Shown in pieces: positions 25,440 to 34,578 of a DNA stretch of 64,000 bases. The stretch is from Pseudomonas fluorescens (GTDB lineage: Bacteria > Pseudomonadota > Gammaproteobacteria > Pseudomonadales > Pseudomonadaceae), in contig NZ_CABVHU010000022.1 of NCBI RefSeq assembly GCF_902497855.1, positions 1-64,000 of the forward strand, read 5' to 3'. Every line of letters starts with the position of its first letter. Position 1 is the first letter of the stretch. The notes below the pieces were generated by a model. The model was not told where the DNA came from. It made no database searches and saw only the letters and a list, made by a program, of their open reading frames with translations. The position numbers and the translations under genes were made by a program.

Positions 25440-28400
25440 TTAGAAATCCCGCTTGTAGAAGATATCCAGCGAACTGGCCACACCACCCGCGGCCTCGAGG
25501 TAGACCTGCTTGCTCAGCTTGTAGCGCAAGGCGATGGTGTTGGCCGGCTCGAACACGCCAACCCCGTAACGCAGGCTGAGTTTTTCGGAGATATTGCCGC
25601 TGGCCACCACACTGGTTTCGTTGCCGCTGCCTTCGGTATCGAGCTGGAAGTCCTGAATGCCCAGGCTCTTGGCCAAGCTGCTGGTCGCCCCCGAACTGCC
25701 CATCAAGCCCAGCCCGAGGGCGGCCTGGGCGAGCATGTTGTTGTCTTCACCCGTGGTACTGATCGGACGGCCCAGTACCAGATAGGACAACGCCTGTTCC
25801 TGGCTCATGGCCGGCTCGGAGAAGATTTGCGTGGTCGGCTGCTCGGCGCTGCCGCTCAGGCGAATCCCGGCGATCACGTCATCGGTCTGGCGAATCGCTT
25901 CGATGTCCAGGTAGGGCTGGTCGATCGGCCCGGCAAACAGCAAGCGTGCCCGGCGCACCGTCAGCCGCTGGCCGTAGGCACGGTAACGCCCGTCGTTGAG
26001 CCAGAGCTCGCCGCGGGTGTCCATGTTGTCGCCGATGTGCACATGCCCTTGCAGGTTGGCGGTCAGGCCAAACCCGGCAAAGCTGAGCTTTTCTTCGCCC
26101 ACCACCACATCGATGTCCATCGCCATGGCCATCGGCGGTTTGCCCTCTTCGGTCTGCTGGCCGATGATCACCGTGTCGTCGGAGACCTTGACCGTCGACG
26201 GCGGCAACTCGCGCACGATGATTTCCCCCTTGGGCACCCGCACTTTGCCGGCAACCGACAGTTTGTCGTCCTTCATCGAGATCTTCAGGTCCGGCGCCAT
26301 CTCCAGCTTGGCGTACGGCTCGACGGTCACCGGCAACTGCGAGCCCTTGAGCACCAGGTCCACCACCAGCGCCTGGCCCCAGGCGATGTCGCCATTCAAG
26401 CTGCCCTGCCCGGTCTTGCCGCTTTTCCAGCTGCCATCCAATCGCACGGTTTCGCCGGCAATCGCCGCCCGCACCTGCAAGGCTTCAAGGTCCATCGGCA
26501 GTTCAGGCCCGGAAATCTCGCCGTCGCTGAGCAGCAGATTGCCGTTGACCTGAGGCGCCAGCAATGCACCGGAGATCGTGCCGCTGCCATTCAAGCGCCC
26601 GGTCATTTTCTCGACCATGGGCACAAATGGCCGCGCCACGGACAGGTCCAGACCAGTCAAACGGAACGAGCCGGTCAACGGTTTGTCCTTGGGCAATGGA
26701 TTGATCTGGGCCTGCACCATCAGTTCGCCGAGCTTGCCACCCACGAAGTTGAGGTCGGTATCGATGCGCTTGGGCGTGAGTTTACTGGTCAGTTTCAGGG
26801 TCTGGTACGGGAAGTCCAGCCACTGGTCTTTCTCGCGCACGCGCAGGGTGCCGCCGCTGGCATCGATGCTGACCTGACCGTTCGGGCCGCTGGCGGGCAT
26901 GTCCAGTTGCAGGTCGGCGTTGAGCCGGCCCTTCCAGGCAAAATCCTTGGGCAACCACTGGGCCAGGCTGTCGATCGGGAATTGCTTGAGGTGATAACGC
27001 AGCTTCGGCTCCGGCATCAGGCGCTGGTCTTCACCGCACAGGCTGGCCGGGCCGGACATCCAGCAATGGGCGCCGAAATTGACCTTGCCGTCCGCCAGCC
27101 GTTCGAGCTTCGCCGGGCCTTGCAGCTTCCAGTCCTGGCCACCGGCCTGGATATCGCCACTGGCCAGGCGTCCGCGCCAGTTGCCCTTGTCCAGCGCACC
27201 GTCAAGGCCCAGTGCCAGTTTCAGCTTCGGCCCTTGCAGATCGAGGGTCAGCTTCTGGTTCTTGATATCGCCCTGGCCACTGGCGGTCAGCGTGCCCAGC
27301 GCAGTGTCACCGGCCTGGATGCCGCTGCCCTTGAGATCGATTTTCGCCCGTTGCGCGCTGTCGAGCGTCGCATCCAGGTTCAGGCTCTGCAGGCGATTGT
27401 CTTCGAACGCCAGTTGCGTACCTTGCAGCCCGAGTTTGCCTTGCGGTGCCTTGAGCGTGCCGGCGACATCGACCCGGCCGTTGAGCTGACCGCGCAGTTG
27501 CGGCCAGAGCTGCGCCAGGCGCGGCAGCTTGATGTCGATCTGGCCGGCGAGTTTCTGTTGCAGGCTGCCCTTGCCGTTGATGCTGTTGTCGCCCAGGCGA
27601 ACCTGCAGGGCGCTGAGGTTCCATTGCTCGCCGCCGCCGTCGGCCTTGGCCTGGATCACTGCTGGTTGGCCGCGCAGTTTGCCCTTCAAGTCCAGGTCTG
27701 CGTTCAGGCTGAGCTTTTCATTCTTCAGCTCGCCTTTGCTGCGCAAGGGGCCGGCCAGGGTGCCCGGCAGCTCCGCGACCCAGTACGCCGGATTGATCGC
27801 CGACAGGTCCAGCGCGGTGTCCCAGGCAATGCCATCGGCGAACTGCAGGTTCAGGTGGCCCTGGGCCTTGCCCTGCCCGGCTTCGAGCTGGATTTGTTGC
27901 AAGTAGATTTTCGTCAGGTCGCCGGCGAACGGGCTGCTCAGGCTGAATGCCCCGGCCGGGCCATCCAGCGCCGCCTTGAAGTTGCCGAGGTATTTGCCGT
28001 CGGTGTAGGAGACTTCACCGTTGAAGCTGCGCAAGGCCACTTCCGGTTCGTCGATCAGCGGGTAGAGGCGGTGCCAGGGGAAATCCAGCCAATCGATTTT
28101 CGCCTGGGCGCTCAGGCCTTTGCTCCAGTCCAGGTCCCCGGTGAGCTTGAGGCTCTGCTTGTCGTTGGCGGTCAGGTCCAGACCGGCGATCTGCGCGCCA
28201 TTGGCGTCGACCTTGCCTTGCAGCAACAACGCGACCGGGCCCTTCTCGGCGGGCAGCGTGGCTTTGCCGTGCAGTTGGTAACCCTGTTTCAGGTCGCCGT
28301 CGCCGGTGAGTTCCAGCTGGTTGAGTTGCAGGGTGTCCGGCAGGTCGGCGCTGGGCTTGAAGCCGTCGGCGGTGATGCGCACCTTGGCCGGCAGGTTTTC

Positions 28401-29114
28401 CACCAGGGGTTGCAATTGGCCCGTCAGTTGTCCGTTCAGGTAGCCGCTGCTGTCGGCTTTCAGGTTCAGGGTTTTCAGCAGGTCGCCATCGACGTTCAAG
28501 GCCAGCGCCCAAGGCTCGGTGCCCGGTGACGGTAGTGTCAGTTTGCCTTTAGCTTTGAGTGGCCAATTGCCGCTCGGCTGGAGCAGGCCGGAGAGATTCA
28601 GGCTCAGCTCATCCCGTTGCAGTTGCACGGAATCGATCTGCAAACCTTTTTCGGTCCAGTGCGCCGCCAGCTGCAGGCCCTTGAGCGCTTCGCTGCCATT
28701 GAACAGCAGACTGCCGACCCGGACATCGCCCAACTCGATCGCCAGTGGCAAGCTCAGGTCCGGGAGCGTGATGGGGCCGCGGCTCTCCTCTTCCTCGCCC
28801 GGCGGAAATTGCAGGCTGACCTGGTCGGCCTGCAATTGCTCGATGCACAAGGTCCTGCGCGCCAGGCACCACGGCGACCAGGCGAAAATCGCCTGGCTCA
28901 GCTCAACCCGGCTGCTGTCTTGCTGCCACAGCAGGTAGTCGGCGCTCCACTGCCCTCCCAGACGTCCCTGAAAATTCTCCACGGTCAGACCCGGCACAAA
29001 CCCGAGCGCCCAGCGACTGCCCGTCGCCGTGCCCAGTACCGTGGCCAGGGTCAGGACGACCAGCATCAGCAGAGCCAGGATCGCCAGCAGCGTTACTTTC
29101 AAACCACGCTTCAC
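25440..29114 (-). CDS. tamB: Translocation and assembly module subunit TamB
   Basis: This 1224-aa inner-membrane-anchored protein has one N-terminal helix (VTLLAILALLMLVVLTLATV) and a very long periplasmic part of repeating beta strands forming a hydrophobic groove. The C-terminal DUF490 domain is recognisable (e.g. AALGLGLMGSSG, QDFQLDTEGS.., YKLSKQVYLEAAGG). With TamA it helps insert outer membrane proteins and is implicated in phospholipid transport to the outer membrane. It starts within the tamA stop (4-nt overlap), so the two are one operon. Length is in the family range. Confidence 0.95.
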   Translation of the reverse strand: MKRGLKVTLLAILALLMLVVLTLATVLGTATGSRWALGFVPGLTVENFQGRLGGQWSADYLLWQQDSSRVELSQAIFAWSPWCLARRTLCIEQLQADQVSLQFPPGEEEESRGPITLPDLSLPLAIELGDVRVGSLLFNGSEALKGLQLAAHWTEKGLQIDSVQLQRDELSLNLSGLLQPSGNWPLKAKGKLTLPSPGTEPWALALNVDGDLLKTLNLKADSSGYLNGQLTGQLQPLVENLPAKVRITADGFKPSADLPDTLQLNQLELTGDGDLKQGYQLHGKATLPAEKGPVALLLQGKVDANGAQIAGLDLTANDKQSLKLTGDLDWSKGLSAQAKIDWLDFPWHRLYPLIDEPEVALRSFNGEVSYTDGKYLGNFKAALDGPAGAFSLSSPFAGDLTKIYLQQIQLEAGQGKAQGHLNLQFADGIAWDTALDLSAINPAYWVAELPGTLAGPLRSKGELKNEKLSLNADLDLKGKLRGQPAVIQAKADGGGEQWNLSALQVRLGDNSINGKGSLQQKLAGQIDIKLPRLAQLWPQLRGQLNGRVDVAGTLKAPQGKLGLQGTQLAFEDNRLQSLNLDATLDSAQRAKIDLKGSGIQAGDTALGTLTASGQGDIKNQKLTLDLQGPKLKLALGLDGALDKGNWRGRLASGDIQAGGQDWKLQGPAKLERLADGKVNFGAHCWMSGPASLCGEDQRLMPEPKLRYHLKQFPIDSLAQWLPKDFAWKGRLNADLQLDMPASGPNGQVSIDASGGTLRVREKDQWLDFPYQTLKLTSKLTPKRIDTDLNFVGGKLGELMVQAQINPLPKDKPLTGSFRLTGLDLSVARPFVPMVEKMTGRLNGSGTISGALLAPQVNGNLLLSDGEISGPELPMDLEALQVRAAIAGETVRLDGSWKSGKTGQGSLNGDIAWGQALVVDLVLKGSQLPVTVEPYAKLEMAPDLKISMKDDKLSVAGKVRVPKGEIIVRELPPSTVKVSDDTVIIGQQTEEGKPPMAMAMDIDVVVGEEKLSFAGFGLTANLQGHVHIGDNMDTRGELWLNDGRYRAYGQRLTVRRARLLFAGPIDQPYLDIEAIRQTDDVIAGIRLSGSAEQPTTQIFSEPAMSQEQALSYLVLGRPISTTGEDNNMLAQAALGLGLMGSSGATSSLAKSLGIQDFQLDTEGSGNETSVVASGNISEKLSLRYGVGVFEPANTIALRYKLSKQVYLEAAGGVASSLDIFYKRDF

Positions 29115-30835
29115 AGCTCGGGCCCCATGGAAAAGTGCAGTCGAAAGCCGCCGTCCTCTACCGCGTGAGCCAGGTCGAGGCGAATCGGCCCTACCGGCGA
29201 CACCCAGCGCACGCCGAGACCGACGCCGGTCTTGAGGTTCGGCAGTTCAAGTGTGTTAAAGGAGTTGCCTTGGTCAATGAAGGTCGCCACCCGCCATTTT
29301 TCGGCGACGGCGTACTGATACTCGACGCTGCCGGCCACCATGTAACGACCGCCGATGCGGTCGCCGTTGGAGTTTTCCGGGGACAGGCTCTGATAATCGT
29401 AACCGCGCACGCTCTGATCGCCACCGGCGAAGAACCGCAACGACGGCGGCACCGATTTGTAGCCGTTGGTAGCGCTGCCGCCGACCTGTACCCGACCGAG
29501 CAAACGGTGTTTGTCGAAGACCGTGGTCAAGCCCTTCACCAGCGCCGTGCCATAGAGCAGATTGTTGTCTGAACCCAACCCTTCCTTGGCGACCTTGGTT
29601 TCGAAAGCCAGGCGATAACCATTGTGCGGGTCGATGCGGTTGTCGCTTTTCAGATAGGAATAACTGACGCCGGGCATGAGCAAGGTGCTGAGCCCCGAGT
29701 CGTCGCCGAGTCGGTACTCTTCCCGTTGCCATTTGAGCGACACCACCCGTTGCCAGCCGCTGGGCAACTTGCTGTGCCACTCGGGACCCAGGGTCAACAG
29801 CTTGCTCAGGCTGTCCTTGTCGGCGATTTCTTCATACTGATAGCCGCCGGCGAAGCGCAGTTTGTCGGTGAGCGGCGGGTCCAGCGGGACGTCGTAGAAC
29901 AGCCCGACGTTTTGCCGTGGCGCCGAGACTTCGGTTTCCCAGCCGTAGCTGTGCCCCTGGGGGTTGACCCAATGCCGGGTCCAGTTGGCCTTGACCCGTG
30001 GGCCGACGTCGGTGGAGTAGCCCAGGCCCAGGCCCATGGTCCGCGGCTTGCGGGTGTCGAGCTTGACGTCCACCGGGATCACATTGTTCTTGGACGCCGT
30101 GGGCGCGGCATCGACCCGCACCCCTTCGAAATAACCGCTCGATTGCAGGGCCTGATTGAGTTCGGCGATCAGTTCGGAGTCATAGGGTGCGCCCGCCTTG
30201 AACGGCACCATGCGTTGCAGCAGGTCTTCGTCGAAGGGGGTGTCGCCTTCGAAACTGACTTTGCCCAGGGAGTAGCGTGGACCACTGTTGTAGATCAACT
30301 CGATGTCGGCAACGCCGGCTCGCGGGTCTACCGCCAGTTTCTGGCTGGTAAAGCGGCCGCTGAAAAAACCGTAGCGCGAGGCCTGGTTCTGGATCAGGCG
30401 CTTGGCGTCTTCGTAATGCCCGTGATTAAGTACCGCGCCGGTTTTCAGCGCAGCGCTCTTGGGCACACGAAAGGCTTTGAGGGATGCGGCCGGACCTTCG
30501 ACGCGCACGGTAACGTTGCGCAAATGCACCGGCTCGCCGGGATCGATGTTCAGCACCAGGCGGGGCGTCTTGCCGCCCTTCACGTCACTTTCGATCTGTG
30601 GCTGGTAATACCCCAGGGCCTGGGCGGCCTTGCGCGCCTGTTCCTCGGCGCCACGACTGAAGCGCAGCAAGGCTTCCTCGTCACGATCGCCGAGACTGCC
30701 GATATAGCCCTCTATATTGGCTTTGAGTTCATCGTTGGACGGTTTGATCCGCACATCCAATTCACTTTGCGCCAGCGCCGCGCAGCTGGTGATCAGCATC
30801 AGCACGCCGCTGGTAAATCTTCCTGGAAACTTCAT
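29111..30835 (-). CDS. tamA: Translocation and assembly module subunit TamA (Omp85 family)
   Basis: This 574-aa outer membrane protein has a signal peptide (GVLMLITSCAALAQ), three POTRA domains at about residues 22-265 and a 16-strand Omp85 barrel. The lid-lock region reads FFAGGDQSVRGYDYQSL and the C-terminus ends in FSMGPEL, close to the usual aromatic finish. It pairs with TamB, whose gene overlaps it by 4 nt. ATG 30835 gives a clean signal peptide; GTG 30853 is six codons longer and neither has a strong ribosome site. Confidence 0.94.
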   Translation of the reverse strand: MKFPGRFTSGVLMLITSCAALAQSELDVRIKPSNDELKANIEGYIGSLGDRDEEALLRFSRGAEEQARKAAQALGYYQPQIESDVKGGKTPRLVLNIDPGEPVHLRNVTVRVEGPAASLKAFRVPKSAALKTGAVLNHGHYEDAKRLIQNQASRYGFFSGRFTSQKLAVDPRAGVADIELIYNSGPRYSLGKVSFEGDTPFDEDLLQRMVPFKAGAPYDSELIAELNQALQSSGYFEGVRVDAAPTASKNNVIPVDVKLDTRKPRTMGLGLGYSTDVGPRVKANWTRHWVNPQGHSYGWETEVSAPRQNVGLFYDVPLDPPLTDKLRFAGGYQYEEIADKDSLSKLLTLGPEWHSKLPSGWQRVVSLKWQREEYRLGDDSGLSTLLMPGVSYSYLKSDNRIDPHNGYRLAFETKVAKEGLGSDNNLLYGTALVKGLTTVFDKHRLLGRVQVGGSATNGYKSVPPSLRFFAGGDQSVRGYDYQSLSPENSNGDRIGGRYMVAGSVEYQYAVAEKWRVATFIDQGNSFNTLELPNLKTGVGLGVRWVSPVGPIRLDLAHAVEDGGFRLHFSMGPEL

Positions 30836-30901
30836 AGGCGCGGATGCTATCACGAGCTTGGGAGCGTGATAGAGCCTCGCTATGCAAGAAAGTTCTACCG
30901 T

Positions 30902-31552
30902 TTATGCCGTGGCTGTTTGTAACACCTGGGGATTGGCATGGAAAAACACGTGCTCACGGATCGGTCCTACAGCCACCTCGCCGATTTCCTCATAGCCCTG
31001 CCGCTTATAGAACTCCAGATAGCGAGGATTCCCGGTATCGAGGACCACGCCCTGGGAGTGTTCATCCACCGCGCACCAGTTATGCACCGCTTGCAGCAAC
31101 TGTTCGCCGAAGTGCTTGCCCTGAAATTGCGGATGAATCCCCAGCAACGGCAGCAGGTGCACCGAGTCGGACGGCACGCACGCCATCACAGCATCGTGAT
31201 ACTCGAGGTAGCGGCGGGTGCAGCGAAAACCGGTGCTGAGCACCATGCGCAGGCGCCAGGCCCAGCTTTCGGTGATGCCCAGGCGCCGCTGCGGCGGCGC
31301 GATCAGGGCGATACCGATCAACCGGTCGTTGACCAGCAGGCCAATGGCCGGCAAGTCCTGCAGAAAATGTTGCTTGACCAGTTCGCGCACCGTGGCGCGG
31401 ACCCGTTGTTCATACCCGGGACGTTCGGCTTCGAACAGATAACCGAAGGTCGGCTCGTGCCGATAAGCCTGGTACAACAAGGATCGGGCTTCGCGGGAAT
31501 AGCCGCTGTCGAGCATGTGGATATCGGCGATGGCGATCGAGGTTTCGGGCAT
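30902..31552 (-). CDS. GNAT family N-acetyltransferase
   Basis: This 216-aa protein has a GNAT acetyl-CoA-binding region (LLPLLGIHPQFQGKHFGEQL, with QxxGK/xG-like pattern) and the following VVLDTGNPRYLEFYKRQGYE block usual in strand 5 and helix 4. It is soluble and has no neighbour that suggests a substrate. ATG 31552 is chosen because GGAGAGA lies about 10 nt upstream. The N-terminal 90 residues are longer than in minimal GNATs. Substrate unknown. Confidence 0.85.
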   Translation of the reverse strand: MPETSIAIADIHMLDSGYSREARSLLYQAYRHEPTFGYLFEAERPGYEQRVRATVRELVKQHFLQDLPAIGLLVNDRLIGIALIAPPQRRLGITESWAWRLRMVLSTGFRCTRRYLEYHDAVMACVPSDSVHLLPLLGIHPQFQGKHFGEQLLQAVHNWCAVDEHSQGVVLDTGNPRYLEFYKRQGYEEIGEVAVGPIREHVFFHANPQVLQTATA

Positions 31553-31663
31553 AACGGTTGATCTCTCCGGGGCGCAGCTCAAAAGGCTGCGTTCTTATGG
31601 GTACGAACCTGGCAGCGCAGGCACAGTTCCGTGCTGATCCGAAATCAGTGCAAGTGCATAGGC

Positions 31664-31803
31664 CGCCTTCGCGAACAAGCCCGCTCCCACAAGGTATAGA
31701 CCAGACTGAAGAAATCATTTGGCCCACACACATTCCAGTGTGGGAGACATTATAGGGTCCATTCACACATCCACTGTGTGCGGGCTTGCCCGCGAAGAGG
31801 CCG
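31664..31803. repeat. Isolated REP arms in the GNAT-xthA gap
   Basis: A lone arm CCTTCGCGAACAAGCCCGCT occurs at 31664-31683 and an opposite arm GCGGGCTTGCCCGCGAAGAG at 31781-31800. Between them CACACATTCCAGTGTGGGAG forms a small imperfect hairpin. The divergent gap 31553-31905 shows nothing else I can support. Confidence 0.6.
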
Positions 31804-31905
31804 GTACTGGCAACACAAGCCTTCCTGCCAGACCAATCATTTCACCCGGACTGGCCCCATCTCTCCATGTCAGCTAGCATCGCCCTTTTGCCAGGACTGC
31901 CGACC

Positions 31906-32718
31906 ATGAAGATCGTCTCCTTCAACATCAACGGGCTGCGCGCTCGCCCGCATCAGCTGGCGGCGCTGATCGAGAAGCATCAACCTGACGTGATCGGGCT
32001 GCAGGAAACCAAGGTCCACGACGAACAATTCCCCCTGGCCGACGTTCAGGCCCTGGGCTATCACGTGTATTTCCACGGGCAAAAGGGCCACTACGGTGTC
32101 GCCCTGCTCTCGCGCAAAGAACCCCTGGCGCTGCACAAGGGTTTCGCCACCGATGACGAAGACGCTCAGCGCCGCTTCATCTGGGGCACGTTCGCCGACG
32201 CCAATGGCGTGCCGGTGACCATCATGAACGGCTACTTCCCCCAGGGCGAAAGCCGCGACCACCCCACCAAGTTTCCGGCCAAGGAGCGTTTCTACGGCGA
32301 CTTGCAGCAGTTGCTGGAAAGTCAGTTCAGCAACGATCAGCCGCTGGTGGTGATGGGCGACGTGAACATTTCCCCGGAAGACTGCGACATCGGCATCGGC
32401 CCGGACAACATGAAACGCTGGCTGAAAACCGGCAAATGCAGCTTCCTGCCCGAAGAGCGCGAGTGGATGGCGCGCTTGAAGAACTGGGGCCTGGTGGACA
32501 GCTTCCGTCACCTGAACCCGGAGGTGGCCGACCGTTTCAGCTGGTTCGACTACCGTAGCCGTGGCTTTGAGGATGAGCCCAAGCGCGGGCTGCGCATCGA
32601 CTTGATCATGGCGTCCCATGGCTTGTTGCCGCGGGTGAAGGATGCGGGCGTGGATTATGAACTGCGCGGGATGGAAAAACCCTCGGACCATGCGCCGATC
32701 TGGCTGGAGTTGAGCTAA
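31906..32718 (+). CDS. xthA: Exodeoxyribonuclease III
   Basis: This 270-aa Mg2+-dependent 3'-5' exonuclease and AP endonuclease acts in base-excision repair. Family motifs are visible: FNINGLRAR at the N-terminus, IGLQETKVHDEQFP (catalytic Glu), GDVNISPEDCDIGI (Asp/Asn) and SDHAPIWLEL at the C-terminus (Asp-His). ATG 31906 is used because the family N-terminus MKIVSFN begins there; in-frame sequence back to 31786 is REP-derived. A terminator follows at 32736. Confidence 0.95.
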   Translation: MKIVSFNINGLRARPHQLAALIEKHQPDVIGLQETKVHDEQFPLADVQALGYHVYFHGQKGHYGVALLSRKEPLALHKGFATDDEDAQRRFIWGTFADANGVPVTIMNGYFPQGESRDHPTKFPAKERFYGDLQQLLESQFSNDQPLVVMGDVNISPEDCDIGIGPDNMKRWLKTGKCSFLPEEREWMARLKNWGLVDSFRHLNPEVADRFSWFDYRSRGFEDEPKRGLRIDLIMASHGLLPRVKDAGVDYELRGMEKPSDHAPIWLELS

Positions 32719-32735
32719 AAGCAAACGATCGCCCA

Positions 32736-32761
32736 AGAAAAACCGCCGAATGGCGTTTTTT
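32736..32761 (+). terminator. Intrinsic terminator after xthA
   Basis: CGCC (32744-32747) and GGCG (32752-32755) form a short stem flanked by an A-run before and six T after (32756-32761). It lies about 25 nt after the xthA stop. Confidence 0.7.
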
Positions 32762-32846
32762 GAGCGTTATCCGCCGCTTTCTGCCTTGCTCTGCGCGCCC
32801 GGGTCTACGATTCTTCAAGGACAACGACAACACCTGAGAAACCGCC

Positions 32847-33287
32847 ATGAAAACCGTCGCCCAACTGCTAAAGTTAAAGGCCCAGCAAAATCATGAAGTC
32901 CATACCATTGCGCCTCATCAAATGGTGCTGGAAGCCCTGATGGTCATGGCCGCGAAAAACGTCGGCGCATTGCCGGTCGTGAAAAACGGCGAGGTCGTCG
33001 GCATCATCAGCGAGCGTGACTATGCGCGCAAACTGGTGCTCAAGGGCCGTTCGTCCGTCGGTACGCCGGTCGAGGACATCATGGTGTCGCCGGTCATCAC
33101 CGTGGACACCCATCAAACCGTGGAAACCTGCATGGGCATCATGTCCGACAAACGCCTGCGGCACTTGCCGGTGGTGGAAGGCGGCGCGCTGATCGGCTTG
33201 TTGTCGATCGGCGACCTGGTCAAGGAAGCCATCGCCGAACAGGCCGAGCTGATTCGGCAGTTGGAGCAGTACATTCGCGGGGAATAA
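32847..33287 (+). CDS. CBS-domain pair protein
   Basis: This 146-aa protein consists of two tandem CBS domains (about residues 15-70 and 80-135; e.g. NVGALPVVKNGEVVGIISER and LRHLPVVEGGALIGLLSIGD). Such stand-alone pairs bind adenine nucleotides and act as energy-state sensors for partner proteins. No partner is encoded nearby. The start is ATG 32847 after GAGAAACC, a weak ribosome site. Function is unassigned. Confidence 0.9.
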   Translation: MKTVAQLLKLKAQQNHEVHTIAPHQMVLEALMVMAAKNVGALPVVKNGEVVGIISERDYARKLVLKGRSSVGTPVEDIMVSPVITVDTHQTVETCMGIMSDKRLRHLPVVEGGALIGLLSIGDLVKEAIAEQAELIRQLEQYIRGE

Positions 33288-33307
33288 CCCGCTGACACCG
33301 CATAACC

Positions 33308-33404
33308 CTTGTAGGAGCGAGGCTTGCCCGCGAAGGCGGACGGACATTCAACATCGATGTCGACTGACCTGGCCTCTTCGCGGGCAAGCCTCGCTCCTAC
33401 AGGG
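33308..33404. repeat. Inverted REP pair (REPIN)
   Basis: CTTGTAGGAGCGAGGCTTGC starts at 33308 and the inverted arm CGGGCAAGCCTCGCTCCTAC ends the unit. It lies between convergent genes. Confidence 0.85.
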
Positions 33405-33418
33405 AATGGTGGTGTTTT

Positions 33419-34042
33419 TCAGGCTGGCCAATGCCGGGCGAACACCGGCGCCAGCGTCGGGTGCCGGTCGATGCGTTCCAGCCACGTGAAAAACCCTGGC
33501 CGGGTATTGCGCAAATGCTCGCGGCTGCCCGCCCACCGACTGACCACCGCCGCCAGCACATCCAGGGCTCTGGGGCTTTCATCACCCAGGTACAACTCGC
33601 CCGAGAACTGATCGGCAAACACTTCCCAGCACCAATGCAGGCGCTTGCGCGCGCCGGCCATGAGGTTGTGCCTGGACGCTTCGTCCGCCTGGGCCAACCA
33701 GCGTTCGGGGTAATCGATGATGCCAATGGCCGCGTAGCAATTGCTGACGATAAACGCCAGGCCACGGATGGCCTGATCGCGCTCGGCGGCGTTTTCCGGC
33801 AGCAGCTTCGAATCGGGAAAGGTGAGCCCCAGGTGAATCAGGATCGCGGCACTCTCGGTGAGAATGCTGCCGTCGGGCAGTTGCAAGGTCGGAATCTGCT
33901 TGAGCGGGTTGAGTTTCTCCAGCGCCATGGCGTCCTGCGGGGACGACTCGACATCGATGAAGCGGTAAGGGATCTCGCAGAGCTCGAGTGCCGCTTCGAT
34001 CGCGGCTGCGCCGGAGTTCTGGTGTCCGTAGAGCTGGTACAT
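33419..34042 (-). CDS. Glutathione S-transferase family protein
   Basis: This 207-aa cytosolic protein has a thioredoxin-like GST N-domain (residues 1-80: MYQLYGHQNSGAAAIEAALE, then LKQIPTLQLPDGSILTESAA with the cis-Pro and the ES glutathione-binding pair) and a helical C-domain. It probably conjugates or reduces with glutathione; the substrate is unknown. The active-site position after strand 1 shows no clear Tyr or Cys (HQNSGA), so Ser or Asn may serve. Confidence 0.88.
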   Translation of the reverse strand: MYQLYGHQNSGAAAIEAALELCEIPYRFIDVESSPQDAMALEKLNPLKQIPTLQLPDGSILTESAAILIHLGLTFPDSKLLPENAAERDQAIRGLAFIVSNCYAAIGIIDYPERWLAQADEASRHNLMAGARKRLHWCWEVFADQFSGELYLGDESPRALDVLAAVVSRWAGSREHLRNTRPGFFTWLERIDRHPTLAPVFARHWPA

Positions 34043-34237
34043 GATGCGGCCCCCCCTGGCGAGACAAGAAGATAGTCAGTAGAGGCGCGCTCACCCGCCC
34101 TCGTTCCACTTCATCGAGCGAACAATGCCCGCTCTCAGTGTAGAAGTGCCCCGGGATACCGGCAATAATCCGGGGCTCAGGCGGTGCCCGGCAAACTCCT
34201 GTGGACGACAACGACTTGGCGGATATACCCCGCCCCC

Positions 34238-34578
34238 GTGTAGGAGCTGGCTTGCCAGCGAAGGCGGCCTCAGACCTTGCAGTGCCCTTGAAGACGCCTT
34301 CGCCAGCAAGCCGGCTCCTACACAGGGGGTTGGCGTTGACCACAATTCATCTGTACGTCGGTGATCGTGTAGGAGCTGGCTTGCCAGCGAAGGCGGCCTC
34401 AAGCCCTCCAACGCCCATGCAGACGCCTTCGCCAGCAAGCCGGCTCCTACACAGGGGGTTGGCGTTGACCACAATTCATCTGTACGCCGGTGATCGTGTA
34501 GGAGCTGGCTTGCCAGCGAAGGCGGCCTCAAGCCCTCCAACGCCCATGCAGACGCCGTCGCCAGCAAGCCGGCTCCTA
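34238..34578. repeat. Tandem array of 129-bp REPIN units (2.6 copies)
   Basis: Units start at 34238, 34367 and 34496 (period exactly 129). Each holds an inverted REP pair (TAGGAGCTGGCTTGCCAGCG .. CGCCAGCAAGCCGGCTCCTA); the first two also carry the linker GGGGGTTGGCGTTGACCACA. Units two and three are almost identical; unit one differs in the loop. The array ends inside the stop codon of the DUF1615 gene. Confidence 0.9.

Noticed and set aside
34238..34578. Possible CRISPR array
   Set aside because: The repeats are long (129 nt) REPIN units with internal inverted arms; no short spacers of constant length and no cas genes are present.
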